DNA of 64,000 nucleotides, taken from contig NZ_BNBZ01000004.1 of NCBI RefSeq assembly GCF_014656215.1, positions 248,001-312,000 of the forward strand. Reading direction: 5' to 3'. Shown here in pieces: positions 18,669 through 26,644 of the stretch. Within the stretch, counting starts at the first letter, position 1, and every line of letters begins with the position of its first letter. The notes under the pieces were generated by a model. It searched no databases, was not told the DNA's origin, and saw nothing but the letters and a program-made list of their open reading frames with translations. The position numbers were made by a program, and so were the translations under genes. Source of the stretch: Streptomyces zaomyceticus. GTDB lineage: Bacteria > Actinomycetota > Actinomycetes > Streptomycetales > Streptomycetaceae.

Positions 18669-19486
18669 GGCTCGACGTCGTCACGATCTTCCCCGAGTAC
18701 CTCGAACCGCTGAACGTCTCCCTGGTCGGCAAGGCCCGTGCGCGCGGACAGCTCGACGTCCACATCCACGACCTGCGGGAATGGACGTACGACCGGCACA
18801 ACACCGTCGACGACACCCCCTACGGCGGCGGCCCCGGCATGGTCATGAAGACCGACCCCTGGGGCGACGCGCTCGACCAGACGCTCGCCGACGGCTACGA
18901 GGGCGGCGCCCACGGCCCCGTCCTCGTCGTCCCCACCCCCAGCGGCCGCCCCTTCACCCAGGAGCTCGCCGTCGAGCTCTCCGAGCGGCCCTGGCTGATC
19001 TTCACCCCGGCCCGCTACGAGGGCATCGACCGCCGTGTCATGGACGAGTACGCCACCCGGATGCCCGTCTACGAGGTCTCCATCGGCGACTACGTCCTGG
19101 CCGGCGGAGAGGCCGCCGTCCTCGTCGTCACCGAGGCCGTCGCCCGCCTGCTCCCCGGCGTCCTCGGCAACGCCGAGTCCCACCGGGACGACTCCTTCGC
19201 CCCCGGCGCCATGGCCAACCTGCTGGAGGGCCCCGTCTACACCAAGCCCCCCGAGTGGCGCGGCCGGGGAATCCCCGACGTCCTCCTGAGCGGGCACCAC
19301 GGCAGGATCGCCCGCTGGCGACGCGACGAGGCCTTCCGCCGCACCGCCGCCCACCGGCCCGATCTCATCGAGCGCTGCGACCCCGCCGCCTTCGACAAGA
19401 AGGACCGCGAGATCCTCTCCATGATGGGCTGGGCCCCCGAGCCCGGCGGCCGATTTTGGCGCAAGCTCCACGACGTGGAAGAATAG
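18665..19486 (+). CDS. trmD: tRNA (guanine37-N1)-methyltransferase TrmD
   Basis: 273 residues, usual length. SPOUT-fold signatures are [12 protein letters not shown] at the start, [14 protein letters not shown], the knot region [15 protein letters not shown] with [15 protein letters not shown], and [14 protein letters not shown] in the C-terminal helical domain. It methylates G37 next to the anticodon and prevents +1 frameshifting. The ATGA overlap with rimM shows coupling. The next gene, rplS, is 128 bases downstream. Confidence 0.97.
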   Translation: MRLDVVTIFPEYLEPLNVSLVGKARARGQLDVHIHDLREWTYDRHNTVDDTPYGGGPGMVMKTDPWGDALDQTLADGYEGGAHGPVLVVPTPSGRPFTQELAVELSERPWLIFTPARYEGIDRRVMDEYATRMPVYEVSIGDYVLAGGEAAVLVVTEAVARLLPGVLGNAESHRDDSFAPGAMANLLEGPVYTKPPEWRGRGIPDVLLSGHHGRIARWRRDEAFRRTAAHRPDLIERCDPAAFDKKDREILSMMGWAPEPGGRFWRKLHDVEE

Positions 19487-19614
19487 GCCGCTGTCGTCCG
19501 TCCGGCGCGCGCCCCTGCCACAGGGGGAAGACGCCGCCAGGAGCGGACGGCGATCCGAATCATCCTCGAACGTACCGCTGATGACCTGTGGCATCAGCGA
19601 GGAAAGAGACCTCC

Positions 19615-19965
19615 ATGGCCTCCCTGCTCGACCAGGTCAACGCGGGTTCGCTCCGCTCCGACCTCCCCGCCTTCCGTCCCGGCGACACCGTGAACGTCCA
19701 CGTGCGTGTCATCGAGGGCAGCCGCTCCCGTATCCAGCAGTTCAAGGGCGTCGTCATCCGCCGCCAGGGTTCGGGCGTCAGCGAGACCTTCACGGTCCGC
19801 AAGGTCTCCTTCTCCGTCGGCGTCGAGCGCACCTTCCCGGTGAACAGCCCGATCTTCGAGAAGATCGAGCTCGTGACCCGCGGTGACGTCCGTCGCGCCA
19901 AGCTCTACTACCTGCGCGAGCTGCGCGGCAAGGCTGCCAAGATCAAGGAGAAGCGCGACCGCTGA
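19615..19965 (+). CDS. rplS: 50S ribosomal protein L19
   Basis: 116 residues. [26 protein letters not shown] is followed by the family signature [16 protein letters not shown] and the end [22 protein letters not shown]19 sits at the 30S-50S interface. I chose the ATG at 19615 (gaggaaag upstream). An in-frame ATG at 19588 would add nine non-conserved residues. The signal peptidase genes begin 70 bases downstream. Confidence 0.97.
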   Translation: MASLLDQVNAGSLRSDLPAFRPGDTVNVHVRVIEGSRSRIQQFKGVVIRRQGSGVSETFTVRKVSFSVGVERTFPVNSPIFEKIELVTRGDVRRAKLYYLRELRGKAAKIKEKRDR

Positions 19966-20034
19966 GCTTCGGCTCCCGGCACGCTCGACGCTTCCGAGCC
20001 CTCGCACAGGCAGGCCGGATAGGCTCTGCCCCCG

Positions 20035-20811
20035 ATGGACACCGAAGCACAGCACACGGAGCGCGACCCGTCTTCCGACACGGAGGACGGGTCGCGCTCC
20101 GCGCGCGTTTCCGAGGACAGCAGCAGTACGCCCTCCTGGCGGCGCACCGCCCTCGTCGGCGGCGCCTGCGTGGCGTTCCTGCTGCTCCTGAGCCACTTCG
20201 TGCTGCAGCCCTTCCTGATCCCGAGCGGCTCCATGGAGCCCACGCTCCAGGTCGGCGACCGCATCCTCGTCAACAAGCTGGCGTACCGTTTCGGCAGTGA
20301 GCCGGGCCGCGGTGACGTCGTCGTCTTCGACGGCACCGGATCCTTCGTCAGGGAACAGCCCCGCGGCAACCCCGTCACCGGGCTCCTCCACGACGGCGCG
20401 GCCGCCCTCGGGCTCGCCGAACCCGACGAGACCGACTTCGTGAAGCGGGTCGTCGGCATCGGCGGCGACCGGGTGGTCTGCTGCGACAAGAACGGCCGGC
20501 TCACCGTCAACGGCGTCCCCGTCGAGGAGCGGTACGTGATGCTCGGCGACCAGCCGTCCAGCGTCCCCTTCGACATCGTGGTCCCGCAGGGCCGGCTCTG
20601 GGTCATGGGGGACCACCGCAGCCAGTCCAGCGACAGCCGCGACCACCTCGGGAACCCCGGCGGCGGCATGGTCCCCGTCGACAAGGTCGTCGGCCGGGCC
20701 GACTGGATCGCCTGGCCCTTCGACCGCTGGTCGACCCTGCCCGGGACCGAGGCCTTCGACGCCGTGCCGGCCGCTCCGGCCGGCGGACACGGGGCAGGGC
20801 CCCATGGGTAG
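20035..20811 (+). CDS. sipW: Type I signal peptidase, first of four tandem copies
   Basis: 258 residues. A 35-residue acidic cytoplasmic start is followed by one membrane anchor (LVGGACVAFLLLLSHFVL). The catalytic Ser lies in PSGSMEPT (Ser66), with GDRILVNKLAYRF, the catalytic Lys in FVKRVVGIGGD, and MGDHRSQSSDSR. It cleaves signal peptides outside the membrane. Unlike the three following copies it lacks a clear C-terminal membrane helix. Symbol assigned by position downstream of rplS, as in S. lividans. It overlaps the next gene by 8 bases. Confidence 0.9.
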   Translation: MDTEAQHTERDPSSDTEDGSRSARVSEDSSSTPSWRRTALVGGACVAFLLLLSHFVLQPFLIPSGSMEPTLQVGDRILVNKLAYRFGSEPGRGDVVVFDGTGSFVREQPRGNPVTGLLHDGAAALGLAEPDETDFVKRVVGIGGDRVVCCDKNGRLTVNGVPVEERYVMLGDQPSSVPFDIVVPQGRLWVMGDHRSQSSDSRDHLGNPGGGMVPVDKVVGRADWIAWPFDRWSTLPGTEAFDAVPAAPAGGHGAGPHG

Positions 20812-21838
20812 CCGAGGACGACCGCCCGGCGCCGCCGGCCACGGTGCCGACCGAGGACGACCGCCCGGCGGCGCCGGCCATGGCGCCGACCGGGGACCCG
20901 CCCAGGCCGCGCCCCTGCCGGGGCGGGCCGAGCGGCGCAGGCTCGCCCGCAAGGTCAAACGCCGCCGACAGCGCTCCGCGATCCGCGAGATCCCCCTCCT
21001 GGTCACGGTGGCCGTGCTCATCGCCCTCGTCCTCAAGACCTTCCTCGTCCAGGCGTTCGTCATCCCGTCCGGCTCCATGGAACAGACGATCCGCATCTCC
21101 GACCGGGTGCTCGTCGACAAGCTCACCCCCTGGTTCGGCTCCCGCCCCCAGCGCGGCGACGTCGTCGTCTTCAAGGACCCCGGCAACTGGCTCCAGCAGG
21201 AGGCCACCCCGCCCGCCGACGACCCCGTCGGCATCAAGCAGGCCAAGCAGGCCCTCACCTTCATCGGACTGCTGCCCTCCGCCGACGACCGGGACCTCAT
21301 CAAACGCGTCGTCGCCGTCGGCGGCGACACCGTCCGCTGCTGCGGCGAGGACGGCCGGATCACCGTCAACGGCGTACCCCTGAACGAGCCGTACCTGCAC
21401 CCCGGGAACCAGCCGTCCACGATCCCCTTCGAGGTGAAGGTCCCGCAGGGCCGGATCTTCGTCCTCGGCGACCACCGCTCCGACTCCGCGGACTCCCGCT
21501 TCCACCTCGACGAGAAGGACCACGGAACCGTCTCCGAGGAGCAGGTCGTGGGACGCGCCGTGGTGATCGCCTGGCCGGTCGGACACTGGCGTGGCCTGGA
21601 GGAACGCGAGACCTTCGCCGCCGTGCCGGACGGCAGTACGAGTTCCGAGTCCGCGCTCGGTCTGTCGCATAGTGTGTCCCAGCGGAATCTGAACGGATTC
21701 CCCGGGCTCCCGACCCCTGCGGAACTTCTGCTCGTTATGGGAGTGGTGGGCCTGTCCCTGTTCCGGGGCAGGCGTTCGCACGGACTGAGGAGTGGATGTG
21801 GGGGATTTGGCCGTCGGCGCACGATCCGGACACGATGA
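20804..21838 (+). CDS. sipX: Type I signal peptidase, second tandem copy
   Basis: 344 residues. The first 40 residues contain a duplicated Gly/Arg/Pro-rich unit (GRPPGAAGHGADRG, then GRPPGGAGHGADRG). A membrane helix (IPLLVTVAVLIALVLKTFLVQAF) follows, then catalytic IPSGSMEQT, DRVLVDKLTPWFGSRP, catalytic Lys in LIKRVVAVGGD and LGDHRSDSADSR. A second hydrophobic helix near the C-terminus (ELLLVMGVVGLSLF) gives a two-anchor topology. It overlaps both neighbours, so all four sip genes are probably co-transcribed. Confidence 0.9.
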   Translation: MGSRGRPPGAAGHGADRGRPPGGAGHGADRGPAQAAPLPGRAERRRLARKVKRRRQRSAIREIPLLVTVAVLIALVLKTFLVQAFVIPSGSMEQTIRISDRVLVDKLTPWFGSRPQRGDVVVFKDPGNWLQQEATPPADDPVGIKQAKQALTFIGLLPSADDRDLIKRVVAVGGDTVRCCGEDGRITVNGVPLNEPYLHPGNQPSTIPFEVKVPQGRIFVLGDHRSDSADSRFHLDEKDHGTVSEEQVVGRAVVIAWPVGHWRGLEERETFAAVPDGSTSSESALGLSHSVSQRNLNGFPGLPTPAELLLVMGVVGLSLFRGRRSHGLRSGCGGFGRRRTIRTR

Positions 21839-22748
21839 GCCCGACAAGAGGGCCGGCGGGGCCTTCGGCGAAGACACGACGGGTGACGACGTGACGGGTG
21901 ACCAGCAGGCGAACCCGCCCGGCGGTGGTACGCCGGGCGACGGTGACGGCGGCGACGAAGCGGCGGGCGGCTCCGGGCGGACCCCCAAGAAGCAGCGTTC
22001 CTTCTGGAAGGAACTGCCCCTCCTCGTCGGCATCGCGCTCGTCCTCGCCCTGCTGATCAAGACCTTCCTGGTGCAGGCGTTCTCGATCCCCTCGGAATCG
22101 ATGATGAACACCCTCCAGAAGGGCGACCGGGTCCTCGTCGACAAACTGACCCCCTGGTTCGGCTCCGAGCCCGAGCGCGGCGAAGTCGTCGTCTTCCACG
22201 ACCCGGGCGGCTGGCTCGAGGGCCAGACCGCGCCCACGCCCAACGTCGTCCAGAAGTTCCTCAGCTTCATCGGCCTCATGCCGTCCGCCGAGGAGAAGGA
22301 CCTCATCAAGCGGGTCATCGCCGTCGGCGGCGACACCGTCTCCTGCAAGGAGGGCGGCAAGGTCGTTCTCAACGGCGTTCCCCTGGACGAGACCTCGTAC
22401 CTCTACCCCGGCTCCGTCCCCTGCCAGGACTCCTTCGGCCCGATCAAGGTCCCCGAGAACCGCATCTGGGTCATGGGCGACAACCGCCAGAACTCGCTGG
22501 ACTCCCGCTTCCACCAGCAGCTCCCCGGCGGCGGCACCGTCTCCAACGACGAGGTCGTGGGCCGCGCCGTCGTGATCGCCTGGCCCGTCACCCGCTGGGC
22601 CACCCTCCCCGTGCCCGAGATCTTCGACAACCCCGCGCTCAACAAGGCCATGAGCGCCGCCCCCCTCGGCGCCGCCGGCCTCGCCGGAGCGCTCCCGCTG
22701 GTGCTGTGGCGCCGGAAGAAGCTCGCCGCACGGCATACCGCCGAGTAG
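21798..22748 (+). CDS. sipY: Type I signal peptidase, third tandem copy
   Basis: 316 residues from the GTG at 21798, preceded by gaggag at 21787-21792; a GTG at 21792 is also in frame. The hydrophilic start is Gly/Asp-rich. Helix ELPLLVGIALVLALLIKTFL is followed by IPSESMMNT with the catalytic Ser, DRVLVDKLTPWFGSEP, Lys in LIKRVIAVGGD and MGDNRQNSLDSR. A C-terminal helix (GAAGLAGALPLVLW) is present. It is closest in sequence to the second copy. It overlaps the end of the previous gene by 41 bases. Confidence 0.9.
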   Translation: MGDLAVGARSGHDEPDKRAGGAFGEDTTGDDVTGDQQANPPGGGTPGDGDGGDEAAGGSGRTPKKQRSFWKELPLLVGIALVLALLIKTFLVQAFSIPSESMMNTLQKGDRVLVDKLTPWFGSEPERGEVVVFHDPGGWLEGQTAPTPNVVQKFLSFIGLMPSAEEKDLIKRVIAVGGDTVSCKEGGKVVLNGVPLDETSYLYPGSVPCQDSFGPIKVPENRIWVMGDNRQNSLDSRFHQQLPGGGTVSNDEVVGRAVVIAWPVTRWATLPVPEIFDNPALNKAMSAAPLGAAGLAGALPLVLWRRKKLAARHTAE

Positions 22749-22822
22749 TGACCCGCGGGTAGGGTGCCGTCCCGGACCGTCGACAGACCAGCGGTCCGCC
22801 GACAGACCTGCGGGGTGCGCAC

Positions 22823-23590
22823 ATGAGCGGAAACATACGGACCACCAGCGGCCACGGCCGCCTCGGCAGCGCACTGTCGGGGCTGGCCGTGGCCGTCGGC
22901 TGTGTGCTCTTCCTCGGCGGCTTCGTCTGGGGAGCCCTGCTCTACCAGCCGTACTCCGTCCCCACCGACTCCATGACCCCCACCCTCGACGTCGGATCGA
23001 AGATCCTCGCCCAGCGCGTCGACGGCGAGGAGGTACGACGCGGGGACGTCGTCGTCTTCACCGACCCGCTCTGGGGCGACGCGCCCATGGTCAAGCGGGT
23101 CGCCGCCGTCGGCGGCGACACTGTCGCCTGCTGCGACCGGGACGGACACCTCACCGTGAACGGCGAGGCCGTCGACGAGCCCTACCTGCGTCCGGGACCG
23201 AGCGGGCGGATCATCGCCTCCGGCACCGAGTTCTCCGTCACCGTCCCGGAGGGCAACCTCTTCCTCCTCGGCGACGACCGGCACACCTCCCTCGACTCCC
23301 GTACCCACATGCAGGAAGCCGGACAGGGCACCGTGCCCCGCTCCAGCGTCGTCGCGAGGGTCGACGCGGTCGTCTGGCCCGTCAAGGGCCTCCTGGAGCC
23401 CCCGAAGGGCTTCGCCGGGCTCCCGGGCGGGATCTCGGAGCCCGGACCCGTACGCCCCCTCCTCACCGCGATCGGGGCAGGAGCCCTGCTCGTCCTGGCC
23501 GGGGGCGCGTACGGGCCGGTGGTACGACTGTTCACGAAGCGACGCGGGGCGGGAACGCGGGCGGGGGAGAAGGAGAAGGCACGCACATGA
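22823..23590 (+). CDS. sipZ: Type I signal peptidase, fourth tandem copy
   Basis: 255 residues. N-terminal helix LSGLAVAVGCVLFLGGFVWG; the catalytic Ser is in VPTDSMTPT; Lys in MVKRVAAVGGD; LGDDRHTSLDSR. A C-terminal helix is present (LLTAIGAGALLVLAGGAY). Its sequence diverges most from copies two and three (AQRVDGEEVRRGDVVVF). The stop overlaps the Nudix start by 4 bases. The multiplicity may reflect the heavy secretion load of Streptomyces. Confidence 0.9.
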   Translation: MSGNIRTTSGHGRLGSALSGLAVAVGCVLFLGGFVWGALLYQPYSVPTDSMTPTLDVGSKILAQRVDGEEVRRGDVVVFTDPLWGDAPMVKRVAAVGGDTVACCDRDGHLTVNGEAVDEPYLRPGPSGRIIASGTEFSVTVPEGNLFLLGDDRHTSLDSRTHMQEAGQGTVPRSSVVARVDAVVWPVKGLLEPPKGFAGLPGGISEPGPVRPLLTAIGAGALLVLAGGAYGPVVRLFTKRRGAGTRAGEKEKART

Positions 23591-24153
23591 CGGACTCCGC
23601 GTCAGGGCCCGGGGCCCGGACGGAACCCGACGACGACCAGAGGGAACCGGGGGGCGACCCGCGGACCGAATCGCGCCGGGTCGCCCGGGTCGTGCTGCTC
23701 GACCCCGACGACCGCATCCTCCTCCTCCACGGCTACGAACCCGACGACCCCGGCCGGACCTGGTGGTTCACCCCCGGCGGCGGTCTGGAGGGCGACGAGA
23801 GCCGCGAAGAGGCGGCGCGGCGCGAGCTCGCCGAGGAGACCGGCATCACCGACATCGAGCTCGGGCCCGTGCTCTGGACGCGGTACTGCTCCTTCCCCTT
23901 CGACGGACGCCGCTGGGACCAGGACGAGTGGTACTACCTCGCCCGCACCCGCCGCACCGAGGCCGCACCCCGGCCCCAGGCCCTCACCGAACTGGAGAAC
24001 CGCAGCCTCGCGGGCCTGAGATGGTGGACCTCCGCCGAACTGTCGGCGGCCCGTGAGACGGTGTACCCGACCAGACTCGCCGAGCTGCTGCGCACGCTGC
24101 TCGACGAGGGACCTCCGAGTGCACCGGTGGTTCTCGCCCCGGAAATCGTTTAG
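23587..24153 (+). CDS. Nudix hydrolase
   Basis: 188 residues. The Nudix box reads GGGLEGDESREEAARRELAE then ETGI, fitting GX5EX7REUXEEXGU. The fold continues with DIELGPVLWTRYCSFPFDGR and WDQDEWYYLARTRR. Such enzymes hydrolyse nucleoside diphosphates linked to another moiety, and the substrate is not predictable. It is translationally coupled to the fourth signal peptidase gene (ATGA overlap), an arrangement known in other Streptomyces where it has been called mutT-like. Confidence 0.92.
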   Translation: MTDSASGPGARTEPDDDQREPGGDPRTESRRVARVVLLDPDDRILLLHGYEPDDPGRTWWFTPGGGLEGDESREEAARRELAEETGITDIELGPVLWTRYCSFPFDGRRWDQDEWYYLARTRRTEAAPRPQALTELENRSLAGLRWWTSAELSAARETVYPTRLAELLRTLLDEGPPSAPVVLAPEIV

Positions 24154-24208
24154 GGGCGCGTTCGGCTGGCGCACAATAGGGGGACGCACGGCTGAAGGGG
24201 AACATGCC

Positions 24209-24517
24209 ATGAGCGCCGAGGACCTCGAGAAGTACGAGACCGAGATGGAGCTGAAGCTCTACCGGGAGTACCGCGATGTCGTCGGGCTGTTCAAATACGT
24301 GATCGAGACCGAGCGGCGCTTCTACCTCACCAACGACTACGAGATGCAGGTGCACTCGGTCCAGGGCGAGGTCTTCTTCGAAGTCAGCATGGCCGACGCC
24401 TGGGTCTGGGACATGTACAGGCCTGCCAGGTTCGTCAAGCAGGTCCGCGTCCTCACCTTCAAGGACGTGAACATCGAGGAGCTCAACAAGAGCGACCTCG
24501 AACTCCCGGGCAGCTGA
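24209..24517 (+). CDS. DUF2469 family protein
   Basis: 102 residues: MSAEDLEKYETEMELKLYREYRDVV, IETERRFYLTNDYEMQVHS and VFFEVSMADAWVWDMYRPARFVKQVRVLTF. This is a small, highly conserved actinobacterial protein of unknown function, typically encoded near yraN, as here. It has no membrane segment and is rich in acidic and aromatic residues. The ATG at 24209 follows gaagggg. A hairpin terminator follows. Confidence 0.9.
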   Translation: MSAEDLEKYETEMELKLYREYRDVVGLFKYVIETERRFYLTNDYEMQVHSVQGEVFFEVSMADAWVWDMYRPARFVKQVRVLTFKDVNIEELNKSDLELPGS

Positions 24518-24546
24518 CCCGCCGAACCGCCGCACGCACGAGGACG

Positions 24547-24572
24547 CCCGTTCACCCTCAGGAGTGAGCGGG
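24547..24572 (+). terminator. Terminator after the DUF2469 gene
   Basis: cccgttcac (24547-24555) pairs with gtgagcggg (24564-24572) with one G-T wobble, followed by ttctcc, 29 bases past the stop. Confidence 0.55.
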
Positions 24573-24599
24573 TTCTCCACAGGCTCCCGGCCGTCCACA
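24573..24599. promoter_or_regulatory. Pair of DnaA-box-like motifs upstream of yraN
   Basis: TTCTCCACA (24573-24581) and CCGTCCACA (24591-24599) differ from the Streptomyces DnaA box TTGTCCACA at one and two positions. They are direct repeats exactly 18 bases apart. A pair with the same spacing, in the opposite orientation, lies upstream of rpsB at 30155-30181. Confidence 0.4.
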
Positions 24600-24616
24600 G
24601 CGTCACACGCGATTCC

Positions 24617-24649
24617 ACCACCTCCGTCACAGTCGGTGACGGAGGTGGT
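24617..24649 (+). promoter_or_regulatory. Hairpin that sequesters the yraN ribosome binding site
   Basis: A perfect 14-bp stem (24617-24630 with 24636-24649) with the loop agtcg. Its 3' arm contains GGAGGTGG (24641-24648), the only good Shine-Dalgarno for yraN, 9 bases before the ATG at 24655. When folded it should block initiation of the yraN-comM-dprA message. Confidence 0.7.
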
Positions 24650-24654
24650 CTCGT

Positions 24655-25020
24655 ATGAACAAGACCCAAGCACTCGGACGGTACGGCGAAGAGCTCGCCA
24701 CCCGCCTGCTCACCGCGACCGGCATGCACATCCTCGCCCGCAACTGGCGCTGCGGCCGCACCGGCGAGATCGACATCGTCGCCCGCCACGCCGACACCCT
24801 CGTCATCTGCGAGGTCAAGACCCGACGCCACGGCGGCTACGAGCACCCGATGGCCGCCGTCACACCCCGCAAGGCCGACCGGCTCCGCCGTCTCGCCGCC
24901 TGCTGGCTCGACCACCACGCCACCCCCGCCCCACCGGGCGGCGTCCGCATCGACCTCGTCGGCATCGTCCTGCCGCGCCGCGGCGCCCCCGTCCTCACCC
25001 ACGCCCAGGGGGTGGCCTGA
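24655..25020 (+). CDS. yraN: YraN family (UPF0102) endonuclease-fold protein
   Basis: 121 residues, exact family length. [23 protein letters not shown] is followed by the restriction-endonuclease-like core [24 protein letters not shown] (acidic residue ... ExK) and [18 protein letters not shown]. The fold predicts a nuclease, and the family is genetically linked to DNA processing. It is the first gene of yraN-comM-dprA, with comM starting 2 bases after its stop. Translation probably depends on opening the leader hairpin. Confidence 0.93.
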   Translation: MNKTQALGRYGEELATRLLTATGMHILARNWRCGRTGEIDIVARHADTLVICEVKTRRHGGYEHPMAAVTPRKADRLRRLAACWLDHHATPAPPGGVRIDLVGIVLPRRGAPVLTHAQGVA

Positions 25021-25021
25021 C

Positions 25022-26644
25022 ATGGGATTCGCCCGCACGTGCTCCGTCGCCCTCGTCGGCGTCGAGGGCGTCGTCGTCGAAGTCCAGGCCGACCTCGAAC
25101 CCGGCGTCGCCGCCTTCACCCTCGTCGGCCTCCCCGACAAGAGCCTCACCGAGAGCCGCGACCGGGTCCGTGCCGCCATCGTCAACTCCGGCGCCGAATG
25201 GCCCCAGAAGAAACTCACCGTCGGACTCAGTCCGGCGTCCGTCCCCAAGGGCGGATCCGGATTCGACCTCGCCGTGGCCGCCGCCGTACTCGGCGCCGCC
25301 GAACGCATCGACCCCCGCGCCATCGCCGACCTCGTCCTCATCGGCGAACTCGGCCTCGACGGACGCGTCCGCCCCGTCCGCGGCATCCTCCCCGCCGTCC
25401 TCGCCGCCGCGGACGCCGGATACCACCACGTCGTCGTCCCCGAACAGACCGCCGGCGAGGCTGCCCTCGTCCCCGGGGTCTCCGTCCTCGGCGTCCGGAG
25501 CCTCCGTCAACTCATCGCCGTCCTCACCGACGAACCCGTCCCCGAGGAGGAACCCACCGAGGCCGGCCGGCCCGACGCCATGCTCGCCGGGCTCCTCGTC
25601 CCCGGCGCCGCCCTCGGCACCGGCCTCGGCTCCACCCCCGCCGACCCCGCCGAAGGGCCCGACCTCGCAGACGTCGCCGGCCAGCACCGCGCCCGCCGCG
25701 CCCTGGAGGTGGCCGCCGCCGGCAGCCACCACCTCCTGCTCTCCGGCCCGCCCGGCGCCGGGAAGACCATGCTCGCCGAGCGCCTCCCCGGCATCCTCCC
25801 GCCCCTCACCCGACAGGAATCCCTCGAAGTCACCGCCGTCCACTCCGTCGCCGGGATCCTCCCGCCGGGCGAACCCCTCGTCCGCCGCGCCCCCTACTGC
25901 GCACCCCACCACTCCGCCACCATGCAGTCCCTCGTCGGCGGCGGGAACGGCCTCCCCAGGCCCGGCGCCGTCTCCCTCGCACACCGCGGCATCCTCTTCC
26001 TCGACGAAGCCCCCGAATTCTCCGGAAAAGCCCTCGACGCCCTCCGGCAGCCCCTCGAATCCGGACACGTCGTCATCGCCCGCGCCGCCGGAGTCGTACG
26101 CCTCCCCGCCCGCTTCCTTCTCGCCCTCGCCGCCAACCCCTGTCCCTGCGGACGGCACAGCAGGCACGGTGCCGGCTGCGAATGCCCCGCCGCGGTCGTC
26201 CGCCGATACCAGGCACGCCTCTCCGGACCCCTCCTCGACCGCGTCGACCTGCGCGTCGACGTCGAACCCGTCACCCGCGCCGACCTCCTCGGCCAGGGCG
26301 ACCGCGGCGAATCCACCGCGGCCGTCGCCGCCCGCGTCCACGAGGCCCGCGCCCGCGCCGCTGCCCGCCTCGCCGACACCCCCTGGAGCGTCAACAGCCA
26401 CATCCCCGGCCACGAACTCCGTACCCGCTACCACGCCGCACCCGGAGCCCTCGCCGCCGCCGAACGCGACATCGAACGCGGACACCTCACCGCCCGCGGC
26501 CTCGACCGGGTCCTCCGCGTGGCCTGGACCGTCGCCGACCTCGCCGGGCACGACCGGCCCGACAGCCAGGACATCGCCCTCGCCCTCGAACTGCGCACCG
26601 GCATCACCCGCGGGGTGCCCGTAGCGGCCGGAGAACGCGCATGA
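25022..26644 (+). CDS. comM: ComM/YifB family Mg-chelatase-like AAA+ ATPase
   Basis: 540 residues. The N-terminal Lon-like S5-type domain (VEVQADLEPGVAAFTLVGLPDKS ... KKLTVGLSPASVPKGGSGFDLAVA) precedes the ATPase with GPPGAGKTMLAERLPGILPPL, Walker B ILFLDEAPEFSG, and the cysteine segment NPCPCGRHSRHGAGCECP. The C-terminal Mg-chelatase domain follows. In naturally transformable bacteria ComM is a branch-migration helicase; in Streptomyces its role is open. Its stop overlaps the dprA start by 4 bases. Confidence 0.93.
   Translation: MGFARTCSVALVGVEGVVVEVQADLEPGVAAFTLVGLPDKSLTESRDRVRAAIVNSGAEWPQKKLTVGLSPASVPKGGSGFDLAVAAAVLGAAERIDPRAIADLVLIGELGLDGRVRPVRGILPAVLAAADAGYHHVVVPEQTAGEAALVPGVSVLGVRSLRQLIAVLTDEPVPEEEPTEAGRPDAMLAGLLVPGAALGTGLGSTPADPAEGPDLADVAGQHRARRALEVAAAGSHHLLLSGPPGAGKTMLAERLPGILPPLTRQESLEVTAVHSVAGILPPGEPLVRRAPYCAPHHSATMQSLVGGGNGLPRPGAVSLAHRGILFLDEAPEFSGKALDALRQPLESGHVVIARAAGVVRLPARFLLALAANPCPCGRHSRHGAGCECPAAVVRRYQARLSGPLLDRVDLRVDVEPVTRADLLGQGDRGESTAAVAARVHEARARAAARLADTPWSVNSHIPGHELRTRYHAAPGALAAAERDIERGHLTARGLDRVLRVAWTVADLAGHDRPDSQDIALALELRTGITRGVPVAAGERA

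Noticed and set aside
25039..26640. Upstream extension of dprA giving 934 codons
   Set aside because: The extension is Arg/Pro-rich and coincides with comM in another frame. The dprA ATG at 26641 overlaps the comM stop and gives a normal-sized DprA.
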